Origin: Albibacterium profundi
Lineage (GTDB): Bacteria > Bacteroidota > Bacteroidia > Sphingobacteriales > Sphingobacteriaceae
Assembly: GCF_042159835.1 (NCBI RefSeq)
Contig: NZ_JBBVGT010000002.1
Location: 2,108,001-2,172,000, forward strand
Reading direction: 5' to 3'
DNA: 64,000 nucleotides
In this document: piece by piece, positions 1 to 9,318 of the stretch
Layout of the letters: every line of letters starts with the position of its first letter
How positions within the stretch are numbered: position 1 is the stretch's first letter
Notes under the pieces: model-generated
What the model was told of the DNA's origin: nothing
The model's input: the letters and a program-made list of their open reading frames with translations, nothing else
Databases searched by the model: none
Made by a program: the position numbers and the translations under genes

Positions 1-1054
1 AATCATACATCATCGGATTGCCACCCAATGAAAACTCGATGATTGTTGCCGCAGGCGACGCAAAAGCTACCTGCAATCCGGCCATAAACGAAAAGGCTGA
101 TCCCCAACAATGTGGAGCCAGTTCCAGTTGATGAACATTGGCTAAATGACCCACACGCATCGCCTCAGAAATACCACCTATAATGGCCGCATCGGGCTGG
201 ATCACATCCAAAGCCCGTACTTCCAGCAGATCGCGTATATCGAAACTGGTATATTCACTTTCACCCGCCGCAATGGGGATGGACGTAGACGCTCGCACTT
301 CTGCGGTACCATGACGGTTATCCGGACTAATCGGCTCTTCAAACCAATAGAGGTCACAATCTTCTACACCTCGGCAGAACTGCTTTGCTTCCGGAACACT
401 GAACGTGCCGTGCGCATCCGCCATTAACTTAATATCCGGCCCCAGAGCCTCTCGTGCCGCTTGAACCCGTTTCACACTGGTGGCAACCGTCTCATCCATG
501 ACACCCACACGCATCTTTACGCCACCAAAACCTTTGGCTACATAGCCATTTAGCTGGGAACCTATCTGCTCTGCGTCTGCCCAACCGCCACTGGCATAGG
601 CCGGCATCTGATCGCGACAGGCGCCGCCAAGCAGGTTTAACACCGGCGTATTCAAGGCTTTCCCTTTCAGATCCCACAGTGCCGTATCCACACCGCTCAT
701 CGCAGAGACGGTCAGTCCCCGTCTCCCCAAAATCGGAAATTTCCTGCCTCTGGAAAGCGCATAATGATCGCGCGAGCCATTGTACATTTCCTCCCAGAGC
801 CGGCTGATATTAGCGGCGTCTTTACCCATTAAGATAGGCTTTAGTTCATTTTCTACACAATTGACAATCGATGCGCAAACACCCGACGAACCTACCGCCG
901 CTTTCGCTTCCCCAAAACCCTGCAAGCCATCTTCGGTAGTCACCACCACCAAGGTCATATCAAAGCTTGTCTGAAGCCCGTAATCCGAGAAATGCTGCTT
1001 TTCTTTCGGAATGGGACAGCGTAACCAAAATGCTTCTACATTTGTTATTTTCAT
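1..1054 (-). CDS. Mandelate racemase/muconate lactonizing enzyme family dehydratase (3' end outside window)
   Basis: Read on the minus strand from ATG at 1054, the frame stays open to the window edge, giving about 351 residues without the C-terminus. The product belongs to the enolase superfamily, whose members abstract a proton alpha to a carboxylate, often dehydrating sugar acids or epimerising. Visible marks are an N-terminal capping domain (starts MKITNVEAFWLRCPIPK), a KMRVG strand with the catalytic Lys (about residue 179), then LMADAHG, WFEEP and AAGE carrying the metal-binding Asp/Glu/Glu, DVIQPDA, and LAPHCWG with the catalytic His. It starts 19 bp after the isomerase/epimerase gene, so it is the last visible gene of that operon. 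The substrate cannot be read from the sequence; a galactonate- or rhamnonate-type acid is plausible. Confidence 0.88.
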   Translation of the reverse strand, partial: MKITNVEAFWLRCPIPKEKQHFSDYGLQTSFDMTLVVVTTEDGLQGFGEAKAAVGSSGVCASIVNCVENELKPILMGKDAANISRLWEEMYNGSRDHYALSRGRKFPILGRRGLTVSAMSGVDTALWDLKGKALNTPVLNLLGGACRDQMPAYASGGWADAEQIGSQLNGYVAKGFGGVKMRVGVMDETVATSVKRVQAAREALGPDIKLMADAHGTFSVPEAKQFCRGVEDCDLYWFEEPISPDNRHGTAEVRASTSIPIAAGESEYTSFDIRDLLEVRALDVIQPDAAIIGGISEAMRVGHLANVHQLELAPHCWGSAFSFMAGLQVAFASPAATIIEFSLGGNPMMYD

Positions 1055-1072
1055 GTTTATAGGGGCTAATGC

Positions 1073-1957
1073 TTAAATAAAGGGGGATAAGGTGTTGTAT
1101 GATTTTTGGGTGAGCATGGTATAGAACTCCTCCGTTACCGATGAGCTGCCGTGATCTTCTAAGAATTTCTTTTGCTCGGGCGATAAACCTTCAGGATGCT
1201 CGTCGATCGAATTCGGATAAGGGTTCGCCGGTGTACGATCTAGGGGTGCGCAAAACTCAACCGACAGCACCTCGTCGTAACCAATCTCGTCGAGTGTCGC
1301 CATGATCTTTGGCCAGTCTAAGGTACCCATCCCCGGTGCCATGCGATTGTTATCCGCTACGTGAAAGCCAACCAACTTACCTTTTGCTCGCTTGATGGCT
1401 TCAAAGAGATTATCTTCCTCAATATTCATGTGAAAGGTATCAAGACATACACCGCAATGCGATCCTACCGCCTCAGCTAAGGCCAATGCCTGATCTCCAC
1501 GATTAATGAAATAGGTTTCAAAGCGATTGATCGGCTCAATACCTAGTAGAATTCCCGATGCTTCCGCATGTTCGTATACTTGCTTAAGGGACTCCACTGC
1601 CCATTGCCATTCTTCCTCTGGACGACCGTCTGGGACGATTTTACCGACCGTGCCAGGGACTACCGATACCATATGGCCATCTAATTCCTTGACCATGGTT
1701 ACAACGTCTTTAACGTACTGAACCGATCGCGCCCGTTGCCCTTCATCTTTGGCTAGTAGATTGCGTTCTTCGAGCATCAAGGTGACCGATCCCCAGCATC
1801 CCAAGCCGTGTTCTTTTAATAGTTTTCTAACCTCCTTCGTGTTATAAAGTTCGGGCGTACCCTGAATTTCTAATTTGTGAAAGCCTAGGGACGCGACCCG
1901 CCGAATGGTGGTTTCGATCGTTTCGGCTCGCATCCAATTGTGTATTGACAGTTCCAT
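1073..1957 (-). CDS. Sugar phosphate isomerase/epimerase (xylose-isomerase-like TIM barrel)
   Basis: This 294-residue protein has the length and character of AP-endonuclease-2 / xylose-isomerase-like TIM barrels, which bind a divalent metal and isomerise or epimerise sugars, or dehydrate sugar-derived acids. Metal-ligand strands are visible: GIEPINRFET (Glu), CLDTFHMNIEED (Asp and His), VGFHVADNNRMAPGMG (His) and VLSVEFCAP (Glu). There is no signal peptide, so it should be cytosolic. It lies between a ThuA-like gene (54 bp upstream) and the enolase-superfamily gene (19 bp downstream), all leftward, which fits a small sugar or sugar-acid catabolic operon. The specific reaction is not predictable. 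Confidence 0.87.
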   Translation of the reverse strand: MELSIHNWMRAETIETTIRRVASLGFHKLEIQGTPELYNTKEVRKLLKEHGLGCWGSVTLMLEERNLLAKDEGQRARSVQYVKDVVTMVKELDGHMVSVVPGTVGKIVPDGRPEEEWQWAVESLKQVYEHAEASGILLGIEPINRFETYFINRGDQALALAEAVGSHCGVCLDTFHMNIEEDNLFEAIKRAKGKLVGFHVADNNRMAPGMGTLDWPKIMATLDEIGYDEVLSVEFCAPLDRTPANPYPNSIDEHPEGLSPEQKKFLEDHGSSSVTEEFYTMLTQKSYNTLSPFI

Positions 1958-2010
1958 GTTTAAATATGTGTTTCGGCTTAAATTAATTGTTTAATCTCTA
2001 TGCTAAACGA

Positions 2011-2913
2011 TCAGGGCTGTCTGTATGGTACGTTCATCTCAAACTTTCCTGCCCACTGATCCGGCGTCGGCAGGTCGACTGCCCAATGAACGGCGTTGAT
2101 TACCAAGTGCTGCATATTTTCATTATCGAAATCTTCCGGATGTCCCAATGTCGTCGTAAATACCTTTCCTCCAGCTGCGGTCTTCCAGGTCCACGCCACC
2201 GGATTCGGAACCGCCTCTTTATCAGGATCAACTGCCGTACCCATTAGCAGGGAAGTCGCATCCGATAGTGGATAATTCGGTACCACATGGTATAACCAAG
2301 AGCGAACGTGAAATTCCCGATCCAGTCCTTTCAAAATTGGGTGTTCCGATTGCTCGGCGACAACCGACACGTCGGTCGACGATAAGTGCCCATAATGCGT
2401 GTGGCCACCTACACCCCAACCGCCGGGTCCGCCCAAAGCGAACTCACCGAAAGCATTCCATTCTTCTAGCGGATGTCCCTTTGGATAATTGAATGCATGC
2501 GTACTGGTACGGAAGCCAAGAAGGGGACGACCTGATTGTAAATAGTCGTCAATGTATTTGATTTGATCTTCCGGTAGCCTGCGCCAGCGCAGGTAAAACA
2601 CTGCTAAATCAGCTTCCTCCAGCGCTTCCAATCCTGGAATATTCTCTTCCGAAGTATGATCTGGTTCCGATGTTAATACGATGGTACGAAAGCCATAGTT
2701 TTTTTCCAGTTCCTCTGCAACCAGCGGTAGGGTTGCTTCGCTGCTGTATTCATGATCACCGATTACAAAAACCACCAAAGGCTTTTCTGAATCCATTGTT
2801 TCCCCCGTGTCAGCTGTTTCCTCTGTGGTATTTTTTTGACCACATGAATATAGAGGCAAGACGCAGATTAACATCGCTATAATGATGTTGTAAAAAGAAG
2901 ATTGTTTTTTCAT
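2011..2913 (-). CDS. ThuA-like domain lipoprotein
   Basis: The 300-residue product begins with a lipoprotein signal peptide (MKKQSSFYNI..., lipobox LYSCG, Cys at about 24) and should be anchored in the envelope. The body is a ThuA-like, glutamine-amidotransferase-like domain: VVFVIGDHEYSSEATLPLV near residue 47, DLAVFYLRWRRLP, then GFRTSTHAF and a C-terminal AWTWKTAAGGKVFTTTLGHPEDF. ThuA family proteins are linked to trehalose and other sugar utilisation, but their chemistry is poorly known. The gene heads an apparent operon with the isomerase/epimerase and the enolase-superfamily dehydratase, supporting a role in periplasmic or cytosolic sugar-derivative breakdown. Confidence 0.85.
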   Translation of the reverse strand: MKKQSSFYNIIIAMLICVLPLYSCGQKNTTEETADTGETMDSEKPLVVFVIGDHEYSSEATLPLVAEELEKNYGFRTIVLTSEPDHTSEENIPGLEALEEADLAVFYLRWRRLPEDQIKYIDDYLQSGRPLLGFRTSTHAFNYPKGHPLEEWNAFGEFALGGPGGWGVGGHTHYGHLSSTDVSVVAEQSEHPILKGLDREFHVRSWLYHVVPNYPLSDATSLLMGTAVDPDKEAVPNPVAWTWKTAAGGKVFTTTLGHPEDFDNENMQHLVINAVHWAVDLPTPDQWAGKFEMNVPYRQP

Positions 2914-2989
2914 AAAGGTTTGTTTGTTATCCGATCAGGACAATAGTAGGCCTAAGATAACAAACGTATGCATGAATCCAATGGTAAAA

Positions 2990-4264
2990 TTAACCCTCTT
3001 GAATAATATCTTCTTCCGTAACCAGAGGTTCGGCGTCGTTCTGCAAGCCCAATCGCGTCATTTCAGGGATCATGAAAGCGATAATTCCAATCAGGATAAT
3101 CGCCAGACCCAAGATCACAAAGGTATAGTTGATCCCAATGGTGTCGGCTAGGAAGCCGGTGCCCATCAGGCCAATAAGCGAGGGGAGGATAGACAGACTG
3201 AAAAACATGGAAAACACCCGTCCCAATGCAGCGGGATCAATTTTTCGTTGGATAATAGTCGTAAAACACGAATTATATACCGAAGCGGCAACACCTGAAA
3301 ATGCTGTTAGCGCCACAAAAATCCAGAATGCCCAGCTCGGCAACAAACCTGAGATGGAGAAAGCCAAGCCCAAGACAATGTACGTCCAGTTGATAAGCGT
3401 TACCTGATTGCTTTTCAGATTGAAGGCACCTAGTACCGCTCCACCCAAAAGCATACCCACGCCCCAAATGGCTTCTACAATACTCATTTGAAAGGCATTG
3501 CCTTCAAAGTGATTTAAGGTTAACAGCGGAAACAGAACCGCTACCGGCATAATGCAAAAGGTAACCAGAATAGAGAAAAGAAAGAGTAGCGAAAGGCCCC
3601 GATGCGCGGTAATGCTTCGCACTCCGGCCTTCACTTCAATGATTACTTGCTTCAAGCCTTTATCGGTTTGTTCGCTTTTCTCCGGGTTCGGTATCTTGAC
3701 AAACAGCAAAGACACGATGGCGAAAAGAGCACCTGCAATATCAATCAGCATGACGTATCCGATATCCATTAAGCCGATCGCCAGCGCACCCAGCGCTGGA
3801 CCGGCAATATTCGAAGATGACTGGATCACCTGATTGATTCCGGCAACTCGCAGCAATTCAGATTTCGGAGCGAGCATGGGCGTAGATGCTTGCATAGCGG
3901 GCATATGAAATGCGGAACCGACCGAGCGGAGGGCCAATAAAACATAGATGTACCAGAATTCAAAAACATCGAAATGAAAAAGTGAGGCGATCACCAAGGT
4001 GCAGAGGGCGATAAAAGCATCCGCAAAAATCATCGTTTTCTTTCGATCCCAGCGATCGATATAAACACCGGCGAACAAACCGATAATTGATTGAGGTAGC
4101 ATGGCTGCAATGGCGGCATAGGCCAGTACTTCGGCAGAGCCAGTTTCAATGCTTAACCAAATAACAATAGCAAAATTCACGAGCGAACTGCTCATGAGCG
4201 ACATAAACTGTCCGGCCCAGATAATGCCAAAGGTTCGTTTCCAGTTTTGTGTAATTACAGACAT
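2990..4264 (-). CDS. MFS transporter (EntS/MFS_3-like)
   Basis: A 424-residue membrane protein with about 12 hydrophobic segments and the loop-2 MFS signature (GVYIDRWDRKKTMIFAD). Overall it resembles MFS_3 / enterobactin-exporter-like permeases, which export small molecules by proton antiport. I place the start at ATG 4264 (MSVITQNWKRTFGIIWAGQF), because the open frame further upstream to 4459 encodes no membrane or family-like sequence and covers the divergent promoter region. The gene is 77 bp upstream of the ThuA gene on the same strand and may be co-transcribed with it. The substrate is unknown. Confidence 0.85.
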   Translation of the reverse strand: MSVITQNWKRTFGIIWAGQFMSLMSSSLVNFAIVIWLSIETGSAEVLAYAAIAAMLPQSIIGLFAGVYIDRWDRKKTMIFADAFIALCTLVIASLFHFDVFEFWYIYVLLALRSVGSAFHMPAMQASTPMLAPKSELLRVAGINQVIQSSSNIAGPALGALAIGLMDIGYVMLIDIAGALFAIVSLLFVKIPNPEKSEQTDKGLKQVIIEVKAGVRSITAHRGLSLLFLFSILVTFCIMPVAVLFPLLTLNHFEGNAFQMSIVEAIWGVGMLLGGAVLGAFNLKSNQVTLINWTYIVLGLAFSISGLLPSWAFWIFVALTAFSGVAASVYNSCFTTIIQRKIDPAALGRVFSMFFSLSILPSLIGLMGTGFLADTIGINYTFVILGLAIILIGIIAFMIPEMTRLGLQNDAEPLVTEEDIIQEG

Positions 4265-4504
4265 AGGAGTATATAGAATAGCGTAGAGTAAAAAAAATAG
4301 ATAGGGTCTCGGGACTACCGAGCGGACTGTGGAGTAACTGCTATATCTATCATAATTCCTATGGGTTTTATAGGTGTTCGGTACAAATGTAGGAAAATTA
4401 CAATTTCTGTCAAAAAAAGTGTAAAAAGGAATACAAAAAGATTCCCGATCTTTGCACAAGGTTTAGCTTCAGTAAGAGAAAGAAATTGATTACATTAAAC
4501 GACT

Positions 4505-4960
4505 ATGGAAAATGAATATAAAATAATAGAACCCGAGGTAGGGCAGTGGCATGCAATTGTACACGCTAAATGTCCGCGTTGTCGTAAAGGGAAAATGTTC
4601 TCGCCGGGCTTTTTTAAACAGAAGATGCATAAGCGTTGCCCGTACTGCGATTTATATTTCGAGCGCCATCCGGGTTATTTCTATGTGTCTATGTTTGTTA
4701 GCTATGCACTTAACGTAGCAGAGTTTGTTGCCGTTGGTATCGGAACCTACGTGCTTTCAGGAGGATCTGAAAATATGTGGTTGTATATGGGACTGATTCT
4801 GTTCGCTACCTTTTTGCTGGCTGGCTTCAACTTTAAATACTCTCGTGTTCTTCAAATGCATTACCTGGATCCGGGTCTCCGTTATGAGCCAGTGATCGCT
4901 GAAGAAGCACATAACATCATGGTAGAGAAACAACAAAAACAAGAAGTAGCAAGCGTTTAA
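4505..4960 (+). CDS. DUF983 family membrane protein
   Basis: The 151-residue product has a zinc-ribbon-like N-terminus with two CxxC pairs (AKCPRCRKGKMF and KRCPYCDLYFE), followed by HPGYFYVSMFVSYALN and two transmembrane helices. This is the usual DUF983 architecture and length. The family has no established function. The gene is divergent from the MFS transporter and ends in a bidirectional terminator shared with the DUF6266 gene. Confidence 0.87.
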   Translation: MENEYKIIEPEVGQWHAIVHAKCPRCRKGKMFSPGFFKQKMHKRCPYCDLYFERHPGYFYVSMFVSYALNVAEFVAVGIGTYVLSGGSENMWLYMGLILFATFLLAGFNFKYSRVLQMHYLDPGLRYEPVIAEEAHNIMVEKQQKQEVASV

Positions 4961-4980
4961 GCTGCTACTTCTTTCTTTTT
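4941..4980. terminator. Bidirectional Rho-independent terminator
   Basis: AAGAAGTAGC (4941-4950) pairs perfectly with GCTACTTCTT (4964-4973), with three further inner pairs around a bulged A, and is followed by a T-rich tail (TTTCTTTTT). An A-rich stretch on the left makes it usable for the leftward gene too. It overlaps the last codons of the DUF983 gene and sits between two convergent genes. Confidence 0.8.
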
Positions 4981-5707
4981 AAGCCTCTTCGAGAGAAGCT
5001 TCCTCAAGAGTAATTTCCTCGCTAACGACTTTCTGTAATAAATCGTTCTGTTCGATCTCTACGATCGGCCCCAGATAGAGGCTATGCGATTGCCGCTCAC
5101 GGTCGGCCGCCACAAAGGCCACCCACACATGATACTCATGCTCATGCACATCGGCCACAATATTAATAGTATGCTTGCCGGTCGCCCGAAAGTCACCGTG
5201 AATAACTCCCATTACATCTCCGCCTGTCGGCGCATAAGCCACCACCATCACCTGATCTTCCAGATGATAATCTATTCTTTCAACACCTTCTGTAGCGCCC
5301 CAAGTTATGATGAGCTCACCGTGACCATCATTCCGACCCTTCCATTCCATCGCAATATCCTTCGGTAAGGGCAAGTCCCCATAGCTGATCTGCATCTTCG
5401 AAGGAACGACTTTCGAATTCATACCATCCTTGATCAGCGCGTTTTCATACAAAAAAGATTTTGCCGCATTGACGCCATAATTCGTCCGCGAGTAATTCTT
5501 AAAACCCTGTGTTAAGTAATCCTTAATGGGATTAAGCCACTTCTGTGTAAATGAAAACATGTGTCGATTTTCGAGCTCCCTCTCGGTGGGTGGTTTTTTC
5601 CGATTCGGTGCACTCTTTACATAGGCGATACCCCGCCAGCTACTTCCAACTACGGGTCCTACTTTTCCTTTTAAAGGACCCAGGATGCCATCTTCATTTT
5701 TGGCCAT
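4979..5707 (-). CDS. DUF6266 family protein
   Basis: The 242-residue product begins MAKNEDGILGPLKGKVGPVV and continues with SSWRGIAYVKSAPNRKKPPT, the N-terminal signature of DUF6266, a family found mostly in Bacteroidota. No signal peptide or membrane segment is seen. The C-terminal half is beta-rich, possibly Ig-like. The function is unknown. The upstream region contains an unusual cluster of CAGTC/ACTG-type repeats. The gene is monocistronic and convergent with the DUF983 gene. Confidence 0.8.
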   Translation of the reverse strand: MAKNEDGILGPLKGKVGPVVGSSWRGIAYVKSAPNRKKPPTERELENRHMFSFTQKWLNPIKDYLTQGFKNYSRTNYGVNAAKSFLYENALIKDGMNSKVVPSKMQISYGDLPLPKDIAMEWKGRNDGHGELIITWGATEGVERIDYHLEDQVMVVAYAPTGGDVMGVIHGDFRATGKHTINIVADVHEHEYHVWVAFVAADRERQSHSLYLGPIVEIEQNDLLQKVVSEEITLEEASLEEA

Positions 5708-6160
5708 TCTACCTCCTTTTTAAAAATTCAGACGAACATAATCAATAACGACAATATTTGGAAGTATTTGCTCTGTATAAACAGTCTTTTGACAGTCCTC
5801 AGACAGTCGTAAAACAGTCTGTTTACCACTGTGTGAGGACTGTTTGACCACTGTTTGACCACTGTTTAACCACTGTTCAATTGCAACGACTAGTTTGTAG
5901 TTTATCAATCTGATCGCCCACGGTTGGCACGGACGTTCCGAAATCGCGATCGAGACAAAAAAATCTGTTGAATCGCAGTTTTTGCTCATCGTGTACGTAA
6001 TAAATGCGTGGAAACGACGTTAATTTAATATTAAATATGCGTTCATTGCCGGTTATATAACATTGCTGTTATTTACAATTAATTAACACTAAAGACATCC
6101 TGAATTATTGATAGCAAGCTAGCTTTGCCCGCAAGTACTAAAAGACTAATTACATTAGAA
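5708..6160. other. Intergenic region between divergent DUF6266 and susC genes, repeat-bearing
   Basis: No convincing gene lies here. An open minus-strand frame (5720-5989) is mostly translated repeat. The right part (6000-6110) is AT-rich with a short palindromic stretch around TTAATTTAATATTAAAT, and probably holds the susC promoter. The left part holds the tandem repeat listed separately. Confidence 0.6.
5841..5880. repeat. Tandem 11-bp repeat, about 3.6 copies
   Basis: Unit TGTTTGACCAC occurs at 5841-5851 and 5852-5862, with a variant TGTTTAACCAC at 5863-5873 and a partial TGTTCAA after it. Just upstream (5770-5835), several ACAGTC/GACAGTC blocks give related sequence. Because 11 is not a multiple of 3, all frames cycle, which creates spurious open frames. 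Confidence 0.85.
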
Positions 6161-9100
6161 ATGAAGAAAAACTTACTGTTGATGCGAGGAACAAAGCATG
6201 CTACCATGATTCTCTGTGGTGTTGCGATGTCCTGGTCGCAGATGGCCAGTGCCAGTGTATGGACTGCCGCCCACCCCATGGAGTATGATCATGAGTTATC
6301 AATTATAATTCAAACTGGAATCCTTTCGGGTACGGTAACGGATGCCTCAGGTATGCCGTTGATCGGAGCCAGTGTCAAGGTCGTTGGTACGAACCAGACG
6401 GTTGCAACCGACAATGACGGTAACTACCAACTCCAGTTATCGCCAGGTACCTATGATCTTGAGGTTAGCTATATTTCGTTCAAGACTCAGGTTCGTTCGG
6501 GGATCGTTGTTTCAGAAGGAGAGACGGCGACGGCCGACTTCGTTCTTGAAGATGGGATTGATGAGTTGAACGAAGTGGTGATTGTAGGTTACGGGCAGAA
6601 TGTTCGTCGGAACCTAACCACAGCTGTCTCAAGCGTGAAGCCAGAAAATATTCCGGATCGGAACGTTGCCAGTGCCAACCAGTTGCTACAAGGACAGGTT
6701 GCCGGTGTAAACTTAACCACATCCAACGGTACGCCGGGTGGAAACTCCCGAGTGAGCATCCGCGGTGTGAGTTCGATTAACGGAGATAATGAGCCATTGT
6801 ATGTAATCGACGGGATTCCTTTGTCGAAAGCAACGGCCAGCTATAACTTCTCAGGAGAGTACCGCCAGGATCCACTTTCCATGATCAACCCAGCGGATAT
6901 CGAGACAATCGACGTCCTGAAAGATGCTGCGGCAACTGCCATCTACGGGTCGCGCGGAACTAACGGGGTGATTATGATCACCACCAAGCAGGGGAAGAAA
7001 GGCGTACCGAAAGTAAGCTTCAATCAGCAGTCAGGAATTAGTGTGATGCCAAAGACGCTCGACTTGCTGAATCCGACCGAATATATCGCCATGCAGAGCG
7101 AGGCGACCGAGAATTTCAACAGCGATATGGGTTATACGCCGGGGTCGACAGGCTACATTGATATCGATAAGGTCTTAGGCGTCGTGCCAGATGATCCTTA
7201 TAATGTCAACTGGCAGGATATGATTATCCGCGATCAGGCTACCACGACGCAGACCGACCTATCGTTCAGCGGTGGAAATGATCATGTAACCTACTTTACT
7301 TCCGGTGGTTATCAGTACCAAGAAGGGATGATCAAGCAAAGTTCCCTACGTCGCTATTCGGTAAGAAGTAATGTGGATTACAAACCCAATAAGGTATTCA
7401 ACTTTGGTGTCAACCTGAACGGTAACTATACCAAGAGTACGTCGATTCCTAACGGTGATCAAGGTACGGCCTTGTTCCAGCGTTCATTGGAGCAGCGACC
7501 GTACGACCGTCCGTTATTGCCCGACGGCTCATATTCGGTAGGAGGTAAGGATATCTTGAGGCACAATGCTTTAATCATTTTGGAGCAAGACCATACTGAA
7601 GATAAAAACTTCCAAGGTTTGGTGAATGTATATGCCAACATTAATTTCTTAAAGTACTTGACCTTCCGTACCAGCTATAATACCGAGCTGCGCTTGGGGC
7701 ATGGACACAGAAGACAAGGATTTGAGCATCCGTATAATCCAAGAGGCTATGTAAACGATGTTCGTAATTACCGCTACTCAGGTACTTTTGATAATACCTT
7801 GACCTTCAAAAACAGATGGAACGATTTGGATGTAGAGGTGATGGCAGGTCATTCATTCTATGAGGATACCTATAATTTCAATAAGGCAACAGGAACTGAA
7901 TTTCCTTCAGATGATTTCAAACATATCACCTCCGCTACCATCCAAGTAGGAGATGAAGATGCATCCTACTACTCGATGGAATCCTATATCGGCCGTCTAA
8001 GCTTAGGTTACAAAAATCGTTACCTATTAAGTGCTACCGCTCGTTACGACGGTTCTTCCAAATTTGCTGAAGACAATCGCTATGCAACCTTCCCGGCAGT
8101 TTCCTTGGGATGGGTATTCTCCGAAGAAGAATTTATCAATTATCCAGATTGGTTAAACTTCGGTAAGTTGCGTTTAAGCTGGGGTAAAACAGGTAACCAA
8201 GACGGTATCGGAAATTACGCCTACATGCCATTAGCAGCCGGCGGTTATAACTACAATGCGCTGACGGGGTTGAGCGTGACCAATATCGGTAATATGGACC
8301 TTATGTGGGAGACCTCCGAGCAGAAGAACATCGGTTTGGATCTGTCCTTCCTAGGTGGAAGAATCTCCTTCAGTTATGACTACTTCGATAAAGTATCCGA
8401 TAACTTATTATACAATGTACCTGTATTGGCGACCAGTGGATTTACTTCACGTACATCCAATATCGGATCCATGCGGAACCGAGGACATGAGTTCTCCATC
8501 AACAGTACCAACATCAATCGCGAAGGATTCCAATGGAATACCAACTTCAATATCTCATTGATCCGCAACGAAGTAACCAGCCTGATTGGTGACGATCCGA
8601 TAACCGTAGGAAGTTGGAACGCCATCATTGTTGGTGAGCCTTTAGGAACCATGTACGGCTATGTACATCAGGGAATTTACCAGCACTTGGATGAAATTCC
8701 ACAATCGCTTCAAGACCAAGGGGTACGTCCGGGAGATGTGAACTTTGCTGACTTAGATAACAACGGAATTATCAACTCCGAAGATAGACAAGTTATCGGA
8801 AGTGCCTTGCCGACATTCAGTGGTGGTTTAACCAATACCTTTACCATGGGTGCATTTGATATCGCTTTATTTACCACCTTCTCGGTTGGAAACGATATAG
8901 CAGCAGCTTGGAGAAGTGGTCTGGACCACCTGGGTGCACGTGATTACAATGCACTAGCAGATAGCTATTACAATCGTTGGACCGGTCCGGGTACCAGTAA
9001 CACCGTACCTCGTGCTACAAAAGCCGGTTACAACCTGAAAAACAGCAGCTACTATGTAGAAGACGCTTCGTTCTTCCGCGTGAAGAGCTTAACCCTAGGC

Positions 9101-9307
9101 TACCGCTTACCGAATACATGGACACAGCAAATCGGCTTAAACAACGTGCGTGTATTTGCAACCGGCGTAAACCTGCTGACTTTCACAGATTACAGCGGTT
9201 ATGACCCGGAAGCTTCGATGAATACAGATGCAAGAAGTTATGGTGTCGACAATTTGGTGACTCCACAGCCAAGAAGCTTTATGGTTGGATTGAATGTTAA
9301 CTTTTAA
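6161..9307 (+). CDS. susC-like: SusC/RagA family TonB-linked outer-membrane protein
   Basis: A 1048-residue TonB-dependent transporter that, with the SusD lipoprotein, imports oligosaccharides or peptides across the outer membrane. ATG 6161 (MKKNLLLMRGTKHATMILCG) starts a clear signal peptide; the open frame extends to a TTG at 6125, but that is a poor start. Domains in order: signal peptide (1-32), CarboxypepD_reg-like domain (about 47-130, GTVTDASGMPLIGASVKV), plug (from about 140, VVIVGYGQNVRRNLTTAVSS, then VSIRGVSSIN and LYVIDGIPL), and a 22-strand-type barrel ending in FMVGLNVNF with a terminal aromatic. susD starts 12 bp downstream. No sigma/anti-sigma pair, hybrid sensor or glycosidase is seen nearby, so the substrate is open. 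Confidence 0.95.
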   Translation: MKKNLLLMRGTKHATMILCGVAMSWSQMASASVWTAAHPMEYDHELSIIIQTGILSGTVTDASGMPLIGASVKVVGTNQTVATDNDGNYQLQLSPGTYDLEVSYISFKTQVRSGIVVSEGETATADFVLEDGIDELNEVVIVGYGQNVRRNLTTAVSSVKPENIPDRNVASANQLLQGQVAGVNLTTSNGTPGGNSRVSIRGVSSINGDNEPLYVIDGIPLSKATASYNFSGEYRQDPLSMINPADIETIDVLKDAAATAIYGSRGTNGVIMITTKQGKKGVPKVSFNQQSGISVMPKTLDLLNPTEYIAMQSEATENFNSDMGYTPGSTGYIDIDKVLGVVPDDPYNVNWQDMIIRDQATTTQTDLSFSGGNDHVTYFTSGGYQYQEGMIKQSSLRRYSVRSNVDYKPNKVFNFGVNLNGNYTKSTSIPNGDQGTALFQRSLEQRPYDRPLLPDGSYSVGGKDILRHNALIILEQDHTEDKNFQGLVNVYANINFLKYLTFRTSYNTELRLGHGHRRQGFEHPYNPRGYVNDVRNYRYSGTFDNTLTFKNRWNDLDVEVMAGHSFYEDTYNFNKATGTEFPSDDFKHITSATIQVGDEDASYYSMESYIGRLSLGYKNRYLLSATARYDGSSKFAEDNRYATFPAVSLGWVFSEEEFINYPDWLNFGKLRLSWGKTGNQDGIGNYAYMPLAAGGYNYNALTGLSVTNIGNMDLMWETSEQKNIGLDLSFLGGRISFSYDYFDKVSDNLLYNVPVLATSGFTSRTSNIGSMRNRGHEFSINSTNINREGFQWNTNFNISLIRNEVTSLIGDDPITVGSWNAIIVGEPLGTMYGYVHQGIYQHLDEIPQSLQDQGVRPGDVNFADLDNNGIINSEDRQVIGSALPTFSGGLTNTFTMGAFDIALFTTFSVGNDIAAAWRSGLDHLGARDYNALADSYYNRWTGPGTSNTVPRATKAGYNLKNSSYYVEDASFFRVKSLTLGYRLPNTWTQQIGLNNVRVFATGVNLLTFTDYSGYDPEASMNTDARSYGVDNLVTPQPRSFMVGLNVNF

Positions 9308-9318
9308 GATTAAGACAG

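Noticed and set aside
146..427. Plus-strand open frame of 93 codons at the window start
   Set aside because: It lies opposite the enolase-superfamily gene, whose catalytic motifs are clear on the minus strand.
4265..4459. Longer N-terminus for the MFS transporter
   Set aside because: The extra 65 residues are not membrane- or family-like; a good MFS N-terminus begins at 4264.
5720..5989. 89-residue minus-strand open frame upstream of the DUF6266 gene
   Set aside because: It largely translates the 11-bp tandem repeat (QTVVKQSS-type peptide), has no family resemblance, and covers the promoter region.
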